A DNA stretch of 64,000 nucleotides from Duganella guangzhouensis (GCF_009674535.1 NZ_WKJK01000007.1:1-64000); one strand, 5' to 3'; shown: positions 33,436-42,954, numbered from the stretch's first letter. Made by a program: numbers and translations. The notes: generated from the sequence alone by a model not told the origin.

Positions 33436-36189
33436 TTAAGGTTTGCTAGCCGCGGCTTTGGCTTTGGCCTCATCACCAGCAATCGCGATCGACAGCTTGG
33501 ACGGATCGATGTACTTGCGGAAGACCGCATTCACCTGCGCCAGCGTGGCCGCCTGCAGCTTGGCTTCGTACTCCTTGCTCCAGCTATAGGTACGGCCCAG
33601 GTACAGATTGTGCGTCCAGCCATTGGCCACCACACTATCCTTGGCGCGGTTCTGCAAGCGCTGCTGCATCAGGCCCGATTTGGCGCCGGCCAGTTCGGTC
33701 TCGGTGAAACCATCCTTCAGCGCGCGCTCCAGCTCTTCGCGCACCGCCGCCTCCAGCTTCTTCAGATTCTGCGGCGCGGCGATGGCGCTCATGCCGAACT
33801 GGCCGGCGCGATCCAGCTCACCGGCACTAATGCCGCTGCCGCCGCCGTAGGACAGACCATCTTTCTGGCGAATCCGGTCCATCATGCGCGACTTCAGCGA
33901 GCCGCCACCGAATATGTAGTTGGCCAAATCCAGCAGCGGATAGTCGGCGTCGTTGACGTTGATATCGACGTTGGCGCGCGCGGTGTAAAAACCGTTCTCC
34001 TTGTCCGGCGCGTTCAGGTTCACATGCAGCGGCGCCTTGTCCACATTGCTGTTCACCAGCGGCGCGTAATCGACCTTGCTGCTCCAGCCGTCGAAACTGT
34101 CGGCGATAGTCTTGCTGATGGCCGCCTTGTCGAAGTCACCGACGATGGACAGTTGGCCGTGGTTGGCGCCGTAGTAGTCGCGGTGGAACGCCACTACGTC
34201 TTCCAGCTTCAGCGCCTTGATCGCGGCCAGCTGCTCGTCGACCGTCATCGAATTGCGGATGTCGCCTTTCGGGTAGTGGTTGAAGTGCTGCTCGATGGCC
34301 TCCGAGGCCAGCACCTGCGGCTCGCTGCGCGAGTATTCCAGGCCGACGATCCACTGTTGGCGCAGCTGTTCGAATTCGGCCTGCGGGAAGCTGGCGTCCT
34401 TCAGCACGTGCGCCACCAGACGCACCGCCGCATCCAGGTTAGGGCCAGTGGTCTCGAAGCTGTAAGGGCTGCCGCTGATCTTCAGTTTCGAGAACTGGTC
34501 GGCCAGCTGTTCGCGTGTGTACTTGCTGGTGCCACGCATCAGCATCTCATTGGCGACGTTGGCGATCAGGGACTTGTCGGTCAGGTTCTTCTCGTTGCCC
34601 CAGTTGAGCTGCAGGTTAACGGCCACCGTCTCGCCGCGATTCTTCTTCGGCAGCAGCGCCACTTTCAGGCCGCCGATGGTCTTGATCTCGGTGCGGGCGT
34701 TGATGTTGTCCTGACTCGGATCGAACACCTCAGAGGTCAGCACGCTTTCCTTGCCCTTGAAGTCCTTCAGCACCTCGGCCACCGTCGGCGCGGCCGGAAT
34801 CTCGGCGCGCTGCGGATTATCCTCGGGCAGGAACTCGCCCACCACGCGGTTATCGCGCCTCAGATAGCGCGCGGCCGCTTCGGCCACCTGCTGCGAGGTC
34901 ACCGTCGGCAGCTTGTCGCGACCTTCAAACAGCAGACGCCAGTCGCCCAGCGAAATCTCTTCCGACAGCGTCACGCCCACCTGCTGTGGATCGTTGAGCG
35001 ACTTCTCGATGCCATTGGCGAAGTTGCGGCGAGTGCGCTCCATTTCCTCTTCGGTCGGCGGCGTCTTGGCGAAGCCCTCCACCGCCTCGGTCAGCGCCTC
35101 GCGCACCGGTTCCAGCGGCTGGCCGGCCTTCACCACCGCGCCGATGATCTGCAGGCCAGGCGCATAGCCAGTCATGCCAAAGCTGAACACCTGCGCCGCC
35201 TTGCCGCTTTCCACCAGCTGCTTGTGCAGGCGGCCGGTCGGCGTGTCGCCGAGGATTTCGGACATGAAGCTGAGCGCATCGCTATCCGCCTGCAGCGCGC
35301 TTGGAATCTTGTAGCCCAGCGCGACGATCTGCACGTCACCCTTGCGGCGCACCACGAAGCTGCGCTCACCGTCCTGGGTCGGCTCGACGGTCCAGAATGG
35401 CGGCAAGGTGCGCTTCGGTTTCGGAATCGCGCCGAACGACTTGCTGATCCACGCCAGCGTTTGCGACGGATCGAATTTGCCGGCCACCAGCAGCACCGCG
35501 TTGTCCGGCTGATAGTAGGTCTTGTAGAACGCCTGCAGATTCTCGATCTTGACGTTCTCGATATCGCTGCGGTTGCCGATGGTCGAACGGCCATACGAAT
35601 GCCAGTCGTAGGCCACGCTCTGCATGCGCTTCAGCAGCACGCCGAACGGGCTGTTCTCACCGCTCTCGTATTCATTGCGGACCACGGTCATTTCCGAATC
35701 CAGATCCTTGCGCGCGACGAAGGAATGCACCATGCGGTCGGCTTCCATGTCCAGCGCCCACTTCAGATTCTGCGGACTGGCCTGAAACACTTCGTAGTAA
35801 TTGGTGCGGTCGTTGGCGGTGGTGCCGTTGAACTCCATACCGCGATCGGAAAACTCTTTCGGGATGCTCTTGTTCTTCGGCGAGCCCTTGAACATCATGT
35901 GTTCCAGCAGGTGCGCCATGCCGGTCTCGCCATAGTTCTCGTGACGCGAGCCGACCAGATAGGTGACGTTGACGGTGACGGTGGGTTTGGACGCGTCCGG
36001 GAACAGCAGTACTTTCAGGCCGTTAGGCAACCGGTATTCGGTGATGCCCTCAACCGACGGTCCCTTGACCACGCCGGCTGGCAGGGTGACGCCGGCAGCG
36101 GCGGCCCAGGCGGAACCGGTGGCTACAAAGGACAGGCCACACAGCATCAGGCTGGCGGCGGCGGCGTGTTTCAGACGGCTGTGGTTCAT
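33436..36189 (-). CDS. Periplasmic M16 zinc peptidase (pitrilysin family), double domain
   Basis: A 917-residue protein with a signal peptide at about 1-30. ATG 36189 (MNHSRLKH) is chosen; the frame extends to 36231 with unrelated residues. The first M16 half holds the inverted zinc motif HLLEH at 93-97 and the downstream Glu in RNEYESGE. The second half (about 490-900) keeps the fold (LKVALLPKKNRGETVAVNL) but no HxxEH, as is normal for the inactive partner domain. It should degrade peptides in the periplasm. Relatives are usually 900-950 residues, so it is complete. It is monocistronic with a hairpin terminator at 33382. Confidence 0.92.
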   Translation of the reverse strand: MNHSRLKHAAAASLMLCGLSFVATGSAWAAAAGVTLPAGVVKGPSVEGITEYRLPNGLKVLLFPDASKPTVTVNVTYLVGSRHENYGETGMAHLLEHMMFKGSPKNKSIPKEFSDRGMEFNGTTANDRTNYYEVFQASPQNLKWALDMEADRMVHSFVARKDLDSEMTVVRNEYESGENSPFGVLLKRMQSVAYDWHSYGRSTIGNRSDIENVKIENLQAFYKTYYQPDNAVLLVAGKFDPSQTLAWISKSFGAIPKPKRTLPPFWTVEPTQDGERSFVVRRKGDVQIVALGYKIPSALQADSDALSFMSEILGDTPTGRLHKQLVESGKAAQVFSFGMTGYAPGLQIIGAVVKAGQPLEPVREALTEAVEGFAKTPPTEEEMERTRRNFANGIEKSLNDPQQVGVTLSEEISLGDWRLLFEGRDKLPTVTSQQVAEAAARYLRRDNRVVGEFLPEDNPQRAEIPAAPTVAEVLKDFKGKESVLTSEVFDPSQDNINARTEIKTIGGLKVALLPKKNRGETVAVNLQLNWGNEKNLTDKSLIANVANEMLMRGTSKYTREQLADQFSKLKISGSPYSFETTGPNLDAAVRLVAHVLKDASFPQAEFEQLRQQWIVGLEYSRSEPQVLASEAIEQHFNHYPKGDIRNSMTVDEQLAAIKALKLEDVVAFHRDYYGANHGQLSIVGDFDKAAISKTIADSFDGWSSKVDYAPLVNSNVDKAPLHVNLNAPDKENGFYTARANVDINVNDADYPLLDLANYIFGGGSLKSRMMDRIRQKDGLSYGGGSGISAGELDRAGQFGMSAIAAPQNLKKLEAAVREELERALKDGFTETELAGAKSGLMQQRLQNRAKDSVVANGWTHNLYLGRTYSWSKEYEAKLQAATLAQVNAVFRKYIDPSKLSIAIAGDEAKAKAAASKP

Positions 36190-36276
36190 AGTCTCTCGCG
36201 AAAAAGATAGGAACACGCAGCATACGCCCACCTCACCGCCGTGGGTAGAGACTTAAGGAAAAATTAATGTTAGAAA

Positions 36277-36606
36277 TTATTTCTTTTCTGGCACCAAGCA
36301 GGCGTCGATCACTTGCAGGTCGTTGTCCTTGGCGAAGGACAGCACGAAGTGATAAGCCATCGGTTCCAGATCGCGCAGCTTGCCGTTGACCACCACCGAC
36401 TTGACGCCATTGACCACGGTTGGCGTCACGTACGGCGAGAACTGCAGGTGCGCGTCGCGGGCGGCGGCGGCGCCTTCCGGCTTGAAGCAGGACATCACCC
36501 CGCACAGCCGCTCCGCCCAGTCGCTGGGACGGAACTGCCTGCCATTGCTGGTTTGGCCAAGGATGAAGAACGAATCTTGCTGTTCTGCCGGTTTTTGAAC
36601 TGACAT
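36277..36606 (-). CDS. DUF3579 protein
   Basis: A 109-residue cytosolic protein. DUF3579 traits are visible: FFILGQTSNGRQFRPSDWAERLCGVMS, then YVTPTVVNGVKSVVVNGKLRDLEPMAYHFVLSFAKDNDLQVIDAC. The family is found mainly in betaproteobacteria and has no known role. ATG 36606 (MSVQKPAEQQ) is preferred to 36687, whose extra residues are basic and unlike the family. The upstream region has a perfect -10-like TATAAT (bottom strand, 36706-36711) inside an inverted repeat. Confidence 0.85.
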   Translation of the reverse strand: MSVQKPAEQQDSFFILGQTSNGRQFRPSDWAERLCGVMSCFKPEGAAAARDAHLQFSPYVTPTVVNGVKSVVVNGKLRDLEPMAYHFVLSFAKDNDLQVIDACLVPEKK

Positions 36607-36698
36607 AGGCGCGCTGCTTCTGCGTAGAGACTTGTTGGTAACAAGAATGCGTGGAGGATCCCGGCGGGTAAACGCTGGGCGGGTCATTCTGTATGAAT

Positions 36699-36737
36699 CT
36701 TACGTATTATATCTTATAGAAGACCTAAATACGTAAG
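36699..36737. promoter_or_regulatory. Inverted repeat over a TATAAT box upstream of the DUF3579 gene
   Basis: CTTACGTAT (36699-36707) and ATACGTAAG (36729-36737) are perfect nine-base arms 21 bases apart. Between them, on the bottom strand, is TATAAT (36706-36711) with no good -35 at the proper spacing. This looks like an operator/promoter needing an activator, or a repressor site across the promoter. Confidence 0.5.
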
Positions 36738-36841
36738 TGCTTGATTTTCCTTTGGCTTTTTCAGCCACCTCCCACTTTGGTGCAGAAAACCTCTTTCCTG
36801 CACCAGAGCAATACCGCTATTGTACCCGGGTTTGAGCGAAA

Positions 36842-37807
36842 TTAAGGCGATGCTCCAAGCCACCATGCGCTCGACAGCAGTAACAACAACAACATCCACA
36901 ACAACAGCGCGCGCCACACCAGGCCGACCGTGCTTTGCAGCGCGCGGATATTCGGCTCCTCGCCTGGCATCACATCGTCTTCCAGCTCGATATCGACGGT
37001 GGTGGCGTCCACCACCTGCGCTTTGACGGCATTTTCCACCGGCGTGCCCAGGCGCACGCCCATGGCGCCACCACCGGCCGCCAGGATGATGCCCAGTGCC
37101 TCGTTGGACCAACGGTGAGCGAAGTTGCGCCAGGCGTAGATCGCATCCTCGAAGTTGCCAACCACGGCAAACGCCACGGCGGTCAGGCGCACCGGAATCC
37201 AGTCGATCCAGTAAAACGCACGCGCGGCGAACTGGCCGAACGCTTCGTTGCGCATATGCTCGGGTTCGTTCCAGGCGCGCGCCAGATGCTCAGCCACGCG
37301 GTACATCACCGCCCCTGCCGGGCCGAGCGGCATCAGGAACCAGAAGAACACGCCGAACACATTGCGGTGCGTGGTCACCAGCGATTTTTCCACCGAGATG
37401 CGGGCGATTTCGGACACTTCCATGCCCACCGTATCCAGCTTGGTCCATTCGGCCAGCAGCGCGCGCGCGGCGGCCTCGTCACCGGCGTTCAGCGCCAGCT
37501 GGATCGAGGTGAAATAATGGCTGTAGTGGCGGAAGCCCAGCGTCAGATAGACGATCAGCACGTTCCAGGCGAACGCCGCCAGCGTCCAGTTGTAGTGGCG
37601 CAGCACCCAGTAGATCGCTGCGGTTGGCACCATCAGGATCGCCATCATCAGGAACCAGCCCAGGCGGCCATGGGTCGAGTGGCCGGCGTTAAACCATGTT
37701 TCCATCCGCAACGCCAGGCTCTTGATTTCGGCGTAGATCGGATTGTCCGCGCGCAGCGGTTTCATCTGCTCGATCAGCAGTGCGCACAAGATGGAAAGAA
37801 ATGTCAT
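36842..37807 (-). CDS. CobD/CbiB-family membrane protein
   Basis: A 321-residue inner-membrane protein beginning MTFLSILCALLIEQMKPL. Membrane helices lie near residues 45-65, 75-95, 155-175, 205-225 and at the C-terminus (WRALLLWMLLLLLLSSAWWL). The family resembles CbiB/CobD and AmpE and is widespread in Burkholderiales, where no cobalamin genes lie beside it. An AmpE-like signalling role and a cobinamide synthase role are both guesses. It is monocistronic here. Confidence 0.8.
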   Translation of the reverse strand: MTFLSILCALLIEQMKPLRADNPIYAEIKSLALRMETWFNAGHSTHGRLGWFLMMAILMVPTAAIYWVLRHYNWTLAAFAWNVLIVYLTLGFRHYSHYFTSIQLALNAGDEAAARALLAEWTKLDTVGMEVSEIARISVEKSLVTTHRNVFGVFFWFLMPLGPAGAVMYRVAEHLARAWNEPEHMRNEAFGQFAARAFYWIDWIPVRLTAVAFAVVGNFEDAIYAWRNFAHRWSNEALGIILAAGGGAMGVRLGTPVENAVKAQVVDATTVDIELEDDVMPGEEPNIRALQSTVGLVWRALLLWMLLLLLLSSAWWLGASP

Positions 37808-37861
37808 GTATGTCCTTAGTATCGTCCTCGCCTTTGAGGTTGTTACGATAGCGTAGTGTGA

Positions 37862-38530
37862 CTAGGCACGCAAGAAATGGAACAGATTACGCAGCATGCC
37901 GGCGGTCGCGCCCCAGATGAAATAGCCCTCGTACGGCATGGCATAAAAGGTGCGGCGCCCGCCCGGCAGGTCGACCGACAGCCGCTGGTGGTTGGCGCCA
38001 TCCATCAAAAAGGCCAGCGGCACTTCGAAGATGGCCGCCACTTCGGACGGATCGGCGGTCACCTCGAACGGCGGCTGCAGCAGCGCCACCACGGGCGTGA
38101 CGCAATAACCGGTGCCGGTCAGATAATGCGGCAGGCAGCCCAGCACTTCGACGTGGCGGCGATTCAGGCCGATCTCCTCTTCCGCTTCGCGCAGCGCGGT
38201 GTCGACCGCGTCCTGATCGTAAGTTTCGGCGCGGCCGCCGGGGAAGCTGATCTGGCCGGCGTGGTCGGTCAGGTGGGCGGTGCGCTGGGTCAGCAGCACG
38301 GTCAGCCCGTGCTCGCGCCGCACCAGCAGCACCAGCACCGAGGCGGCGGTCGGCTCGCGCTCGGCGCGGCCCGGCAAGGCGCGCTCGTTGGCTTCCGGCA
38401 GCCAGTTCGGCGGCAGGCCGGCAAAGCGCTGGCGCAGCCAGTCGGGCTGCAGACGGTCGGCCGGCAGCGGCGCTTCGCCGGCGATGGCCTCAATGGGGAG
38501 TTGCTGCGGATCGAAAAGTGGCTGGGCCAA
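37862..38530 (-). CDS. Nudix hydrolase, CoA pyrophosphatase type
   Basis: A 222-residue Nudix enzyme. The Nudix box GGRAETYDQDAVDTALREAEEEIGL is intact, preceded by the UPF0035 segment LTQRTAHLTDHAGQISFPGG, which marks CoA pyrophosphatases (NudL type). The start is a TTG at 38530 preceded by AAAGGAG with a five-base spacer. The ATG at 38608 lies upstream of the rplS terminator hairpin and would encode non-homologous residues from it. It probably hydrolyses CoA or acyl-CoA to 4'-phosphopantetheine derivatives. Located immediately downstream of the ribosomal operon terminator. Confidence 0.9.
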   Translation of the reverse strand: MAQPLFDPQQLPIEAIAGEAPLPADRLQPDWLRQRFAGLPPNWLPEANERALPGRAEREPTAASVLVLLVRREHGLTVLLTQRTAHLTDHAGQISFPGGRAETYDQDAVDTALREAEEEIGLNRRHVEVLGCLPHYLTGTGYCVTPVVALLQPPFEVTADPSEVAAIFEVPLAFLMDGANHQRLSVDLPGGRRTFYAMPYEGYFIWGATAGMLRNLFHFLRA

Positions 38531-38544
38531 GGGAGCTCCTTTGC

Positions 38545-38576
38545 AAAAAACAAAAAGGGCGCCGGTGGCGCCCTTT
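38545..38576 (-). terminator. Rho-independent terminator of the rpsP-rimM-trmD-rplS operon
   Basis: On the bottom strand AAAGGGCGCC pairs with GGCGCCCTTT across a three-base loop and runs into TTGTTTTTT. It lies 41 bases after the rplS stop codon and ends only 15 bases before the Nudix start. Confidence 0.92.
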
Positions 38577-38616
38577 CGGGGACGCCTGCGGGCGCCCTCT
38601 CCAAACACAACCGATA

Positions 38617-39003
38617 TTACACGGCTGCTTTCGCCGCAGCTGGGCGACGGTTTGGCAGTTTTTCCTTGATACGTGCCGATTTACCGGAACGATCACGCAG
38701 GTAGTACAGCTTAGCGCGACGTACGTCACCGCGGCGTTTCACTTCGATCGAAGCGATCAGCGGCGAGTACAGCTGGAAGGTACGCTCAACGCCTTCGCCG
38801 GACGAGATCTTACGAACGATGAAGTTCGAGTTCAGGCCACGGTTACGACGGGAGATAACAACGCCTTCGTAAGCCTGGGCGCGCTTGCGGGTGCCTTCGA
38901 CTACGTTCACGTTGACTACCACGGTATCGCCAGGAGCAAATTCAGGGATGTTTTTGCCCAGGCGAGCGATTTCTTCTTGCTCGAGTTGTTGAATCAGGTT
39001 CAT
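38617..39003 (-). CDS. rplS: 50S ribosomal protein L19
   Basis: A 128-residue ribosomal protein at the 30S-50S interface. It shows the L19 pattern: [29 protein letters not shown], then [16 protein letters not shown] and [24 protein letters not shown] 39003 ([12 protein letters not shown]) is the family start; 39018 adds five residues. It is the last gene of the operon rpsP-rimM-trmD-rplS, 87 bases after trmD. Confidence 0.98.
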   Translation of the reverse strand: MNLIQQLEQEEIARLGKNIPEFAPGDTVVVNVNVVEGTRKRAQAYEGVVISRRNRGLNSNFIVRKISSGEGVERTFQLYSPLIASIEVKRRGDVRRAKLYYLRDRSGKSARIKEKLPNRRPAAAKAAV

Positions 39004-39090
39004 TTTTAATGACTCCATAAACCATCGTGCTGGCGCGCTATGAGTGCTTCCACTCTTGCCCAGTAGAGGATGGGGTTATAACAGACAGGC

Positions 39091-39837
39091 TCAGAGGCCT
39101 GCCAAAAATTGCTCGTCGCGCTTGGTGAGCAGTCCCGCCTCACGCGCTTTGATAAGCAAATCCGGTCGCTTGCGCGCGGTCGCCTCCAGCATGCGCTGGC
39201 GACGCCATTTTTCAATCTCGGCGTGGTTGCCGCCCATGAGAATCGGCGGCACACCCACACCTTCATACGTTTCAGGCCGCGTGTAATGCGGCGAATCCAG
39301 CAGGCCGTTGACGAAGCTGTCTTCGATCGCCGAGGCATCGGTGTTCAGCACGCCGGGAATCTGGCGGATCACCGCATCCATCAAGGCCATCGCCGGCAGC
39401 TCGCCGCCGGACAGCACGAAATCGCCGAGGCTGATTTCCTCATCGACCACGCGGTCCAGCAAGCGCTGGTCCACCGCTTCGTAACGGCCGCACAGGATCA
39501 CCACACCGGGCTCCTGCTTCAGCTGCATCACGCGCTCATGCGTCAACTGCTTGCCCTGGGGCGACATGAACAGCACCCGCGGCGCCGGCAGACCGGCATC
39601 GGTCTGGCGCTGCTTGGCTGCATTGATGGTCAGCTCCAGCGGCTTGGCCAGCATCACCATGCCGGGGCCGCCGCCATACGGGCGATCGTCCACGGTGCGG
39701 TGATTGTCGGTGGTGAAATCACGCGGATTCCACAGCGACAGGCCACATTTATTCTGTTCAAACGCACGCCGGGTCACACCCGACTGCGTAATCGCGGCAA
39801 ACATCTCCGGGAACAGGGTTACGACATCAAATTGCAT
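39091..39837 (-). CDS. trmD: tRNA (guanine-37-N1) methyltransferase TrmD
   Basis: A 248-residue SPOUT methyltransferase that methylates G37 of tRNAs, preventing frameshifts. The start [13 protein letters not shown], the knot motifs [16 protein letters not shown] and [17 protein letters not shown], and the C-terminal [17 protein letters not shown] are all present. The size is normal. It starts 26 bases after rimM in the ribosomal operon. Confidence 0.98.
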   Translation of the reverse strand: MQFDVVTLFPEMFAAITQSGVTRRAFEQNKCGLSLWNPRDFTTDNHRTVDDRPYGGGPGMVMLAKPLELTINAAKQRQTDAGLPAPRVLFMSPQGKQLTHERVMQLKQEPGVVILCGRYEAVDQRLLDRVVDEEISLGDFVLSGGELPAMALMDAVIRQIPGVLNTDASAIEDSFVNGLLDSPHYTRPETYEGVGVPPILMGGNHAEIEKWRRQRMLEATARKRPDLLIKAREAGLLTKRDEQFLAGL

Positions 39838-39863
39838 GGCGAACCGCCCTTCAATGTGTTGCG

Positions 39864-40433
39864 CTAGTAATCGAGACCCCAGTCGACGATAATCTTCTTC
39901 GCTGGCTTGTCCACCTTGTTGATGAACGCGTCCACAAATGGGATCAGGCGCTCTTGCGCCGCGACGTCGGGATCGGCATCTGGCGTGGCGGCTGGCGTGA
40001 TGCGCAGGATCGATTGCGGTCCATTGCTCATCATGTCAGTCACGGTGCCGAGGTGCTCACCTTGCAGATTTTCTACTTCCAGACCAATCAACTCGGTCCA
40101 GTAAAACTCATCGTCGGACAAGACCGGGAAGCGGCTTTGCGGAATGAAGACAGCGGCGCCTTTCAGCGACTCTGCCACGTTCCGGTCAGTCACACCGACC
40201 AGACGCGCCACGACATCGCCGCCATGCAGTTTGCACTGCTGGACGTCCACATCGTGCAACGCTGGCTTATCCAACCACCAGGTTTTCACCTTGAGAAGTG
40301 CATCCGCATCTTCCGAGAAAGGACGAATCCTGACCCAGCCAGCAACGCCATAGGCACCGAAGACAAAGCCTACCTGTGCCAAATCGTCGGGGACTTGCAC
40401 CCCGGATGCAATCTTATCGGTCAAACCGGTCAA
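39864..40433 (-). CDS. rimM: 16S rRNA processing protein RimM
   Basis: A 189-residue assembly factor for the 30S head. The N-terminal RimM domain has [16 protein letters not shown] and the PRC-barrel domain has [25 protein letters not shown]. The C-terminus [12 protein letters not shown] and IVDWGLDY fits. It starts six bases after the rpsP stop, so the two are coupled. Confidence 0.97.
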   Translation of the reverse strand: MTGLTDKIASGVQVPDDLAQVGFVFGAYGVAGWVRIRPFSEDADALLKVKTWWLDKPALHDVDVQQCKLHGGDVVARLVGVTDRNVAESLKGAAVFIPQSRFPVLSDDEFYWTELIGLEVENLQGEHLGTVTDMMSNGPQSILRITPAATPDADPDVAAQERLIPFVDAFINKVDKPAKKIIVDWGLDY

Positions 40434-40439
40434 GCAGAC

Positions 40440-40688
40440 TTAAGCTGCTTTTTTGTTCTGGGCAACCAGACGAGCAACGGTCGGCGACAGTTGCGCGCCA
40501 ACAGCTTGCCAGTGAGCCAGACGGTCTTCGGTGATACGCAGGGCAACTTCTTGACCCGAAGCCATTGGGTTGTAGAAACCAATGCGCTCGATGAAACGAC
40601 CATCGCGACGGTTACGCGAATCGGTTGCAACGATGTTGAAGAAAGGGCGCTTTTTGGCACCACCACGAGCTAAACGAATAACGACCAT
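40440..40688 (-). CDS. rpsP: 30S ribosomal protein S16
   Basis: An 82-residue protein that helps fold 16S r[44 protein letters not shown] is diagnostic. ATG 40688 is the family start; an ATG at 40781 upstream is not homologous. First gene of its operon, with a TATAAT promoter at 40729. Confidence 0.98.
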   Translation of the reverse strand: MVVIRLARGGAKKRPFFNIVATDSRNRRDGRFIERIGFYNPMASGQEVALRITEDRLAHWQAVGAQLSPTVARLVAQNKKAA

Positions 40689-40728
40689 AATATTTCCAAA
40701 AATTGTGCTAGGACGGAAAAAGCCGCAA

Positions 40729-40758
40729 ATTATAGCGCGCTTCGCCGCGAGGCAGCAA
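40729..40758 (-). promoter_or_regulatory. Promoter of the rpsP operon
   Basis: On the bottom strand a -10 TATAAT (40729-40734) lies 18 bases from a -35 TTGCTG (40753-40758), about 40 bases before rpsP. The spacer is GC-rich. Confidence 0.7.
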
Positions 40759-40907
40759 GCGTTAATGAAATAATTGGGCATGTAGGGTAATCAAAGATTA
40801 TCCCTTGTTCCGGCGTTCGGGGCAATAGGCGCACCCGCAAAAAAGGCGTGCCGGGGGCGGTATTATGCCTGATACTGCGGGTTCCCTGACTATTTTGCCG
40901 AGCAACC

Positions 40908-41336
40908 ATGACTGTTTTGCATCAGACCCGTCACAAAAACAAGACACTTGCCGCCCTATTGGCCTTTCTGTTCGGTGGTTTGGGGCTGCAGCGGCTGTAT
41001 CTGCGCGGCGCGCGCGACCGGTGGCTGTGGGCGCATCTGGCCTGCTTGCCGGCGGCCTGGCTGGTGTCGGTGGCAGTGCCGCAGGCGGATGGCTTCTACA
41101 AGCTGCTACCGATCATCCTGTCCGGTCTGGTCGGCTTCCTGGAAGCGCTGGTGCTGGGCCTGATGTCGGACGAGAAATGGGACGCGCGCTACAACAGTGC
41201 CTCCGGCCGTCAATCGGACACGCACTGGCCGGTGGCCGTGGTGCTGGTGGCCAGCATGATGATAGGCGCAGGCGGGCTGATCGCCACGATCTCCCGGCTT
41301 TTTGACTTGCTGTACACTGGTGGCGCCTATGGTTAA
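40908..41336 (+). CDS. TM2-domain membrane protein
   Basis: A 142-residue inner-membrane protein. The start KNKTLAALLAFLFGGLGLQRLYLRGARDRWLW is the TM2 domain pattern (a helix, a short charged turn, then a second helix). Two further helices follow near residues 60-85 and 105-130. The function of the family in bacteria is unknown. It is divergent from rpsP and 15 bases before the next gene, so the two are probably co-transcribed. Confidence 0.75.
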   Translation: MTVLHQTRHKNKTLAALLAFLFGGLGLQRLYLRGARDRWLWAHLACLPAAWLVSVAVPQADGFYKLLPIILSGLVGFLEALVLGLMSDEKWDARYNSASGRQSDTHWPVAVVLVASMMIGAGGLIATISRLFDLLYTGGAYG

Positions 41337-41351
41337 CACAAGGAGAACAAC

Positions 41352-41939
41352 ATGACCCATCGCACCCTCGCCGCCCTGCTGCTGGTCGCCATCGCCGCTA
41401 GCGCACAGGCACAAACACCCAAAGAACAATTCGACGCCGAAACCAAGCGCGTCGCCACCCGCTACGCCGACGACAAAAAACTGTGCGGCGACGAACAGGA
41501 CTCCGGCCGCCGCATGCAATGCCTGCGCGACTCCAAGGGCGAATACGACAAAGCCATGACGCAGGCCCGCGCCCAGTACAAGGCCGGCCCCTCGCGCGCC
41601 GGCACTTGCCATGAGTGCGGCAAGGTGACGCAGGTGAGCGTCAACGAAAAAGCCGGCGAAAGCAGCGCACTGGGCCTGATCGCCGGCGGCGTGGCGGGCG
41701 CGGTGCTGGGCAACCAGGTCGGCAGCGGTCACGGCCGTCAACTGGCGACCGTGGCGGGAGCCGCCGGCGGCGCCTATGCCGGCAAGAAAATCGAAGAGAA
41801 AGCCAAGTCCAGCAAACAGTGGACCGTGCACGTGCAATACGACGACGGCAAACAGGCGTCCTACACCTTCGATCACGACCCCAAAATGCTCAGCGGCGAC
41901 CGGGTGCAGAAAGCCAACGGCAGCATCGTCCGTCACTAA
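41352..41939 (+). CDS. Exported glycine-zipper (2TM) outer-membrane-type protein
   Basis: A 195-residue exported protein. The signal peptide is at about 1-20 (AIAASAQAQ). The middle has four cysteines (one in KKLCGDE, one in MQCLRD, two in TCHECGK). The glycine zipper GLIAGGVAGAVLGNQVGSGHGRQLATVAGAAGGAYAGKKIEE is near 110-150, as in SlyB/17-kDa antigen proteins that sit in the outer membrane. There is no lipobox. AAGGAG is seven bases before the ATG. Role: probably envelope structure; not known in detail. Confidence 0.8.
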   Translation: MTHRTLAALLLVAIAASAQAQTPKEQFDAETKRVATRYADDKKLCGDEQDSGRRMQCLRDSKGEYDKAMTQARAQYKAGPSRAGTCHECGKVTQVSVNEKAGESSALGLIAGGVAGAVLGNQVGSGHGRQLATVAGAAGGAYAGKKIEEKAKSSKQWTVHVQYDDGKQASYTFDHDPKMLSGDRVQKANGSIVRH

Positions 41940-41956
41940 TCAACTGAGGAGAAAGA

Positions 41957-42922
41957 ATGGCATTTCCGTCGGAATGGCAACCATTGGTAGATCAGGCTGC
42001 CAGCAAGCTGCGCGCACTCGCATTAGATGAAGAGGCCAAGGAAAAATTCTGCAACGATCCGCTGCTACGACCCTACATGCACAAAGTGTCGCAACGCTAT
42101 GTGGCCGGGCGGACGGTGGAAGACGCCATCCAGCGGGTCGAACAAATCATCGGTCGTGGCCATGCCGCATCGGCCGAATACATGGGCGAAAGCGTGCGCG
42201 ACGAAGGCTTCGCGATGTCCGAAACCGACGTCTTTCTGCAACTGGTGCTCGCCATCGGCCAGCGCAACCTCAACTGTTCGATCTCATTCGACCTGTCGCA
42301 CCTCGGCTCGCTGGTGGATAGCGAGCTGGGCTACCGCAACGCACGCCGCATCGCCCTCGCCGCCGCCGAAATCAACCGCGAAGTGATGATCTCGATTGAA
42401 GGTGCGGACCGCGTCGACGACATCTACGCCATCTACACCCGGCTGCACCGGGAAGACGACCTGCGCAACGTCGGCATCACCGTGCCGGCCAAGCGCTTCC
42501 GTACCGCCCAGGACTTGCCGGCGCTGATGAAGCTGCCTGGCCGCATCCGTCTGGTCAAAGGCGCCTATCTGGACGGCGCCGACATCTCGCTGGAGCGCAA
42601 CAGCCCCGAGCTGGCCAGCACCTACCGCCGCTACGCGCAGGAACTGCTGCTGAGCGGCCACAAATGCTCAATCGCCACCCACGACCGCAGCATCCAGGCC
42701 GACCTTAGCGCGCTGATCCTGAAAGAACGCATTGACCCGCGCTGGTTTGAATTCGAATCACTGATCGGCCTCGGCACCGAGCAAATCGACGACTTGCAGG
42801 CACGCGGCTTCCCCACCCGCGAATACGCCGTCTTCGGTGCCGAGCACTTCCTATACGTCCTGAACCGCATCGCCGAAGAACCGATGCGCGTCTACCAGGC
42901 AATTATTGATGTAATGGCATAG
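41957..42922 (+). CDS. Proline dehydrogenase (monofunctional)
   Basis: A 321-residue FAD enzyme oxidising proline to pyrroline-5-carboxylate at the membrane. It is a TIM-barrel PRODH: MGESVRDEGFAMSETD, CSISFDLSHLGSLVD, VMISIEGADRVDDIY, and IRLVKGAYLDGADISLER near 190-207 with the substrate-binding Lys. The end TREYAVFGAEHFLYVLNRIAEEP replaces the usual RRxxE-type segment, so it is a divergent branch. The neighbouring P5C dehydrogenase is absent. It starts 17 bases after the glycine-zipper gene. Its 3' end faces the acyl-CoA dehydrogenase across a long inverted repeat. Confidence 0.82.
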   Translation: MAFPSEWQPLVDQAASKLRALALDEEAKEKFCNDPLLRPYMHKVSQRYVAGRTVEDAIQRVEQIIGRGHAASAEYMGESVRDEGFAMSETDVFLQLVLAIGQRNLNCSISFDLSHLGSLVDSELGYRNARRIALAAAEINREVMISIEGADRVDDIYAIYTRLHREDDLRNVGITVPAKRFRTAQDLPALMKLPGRIRLVKGAYLDGADISLERNSPELASTYRRYAQELLLSGHKCSIATHDRSIQADLSALILKERIDPRWFEFESLIGLGTEQIDDLQARGFPTREYAVFGAEHFLYVLNRIAEEPMRVYQAIIDVMA

Positions 42923-42954
42923 CCCAAGACAGCAACAACAATCCGCAAAAAAAA

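Noticed and set aside
33610-36210. A long open frame of 866 codons antisense to the M16 peptidase
   Set aside because: Same cause. It is His/Arg/Leu-rich without any domain, while the sense frame carries HLLEH and complete M16 domains.
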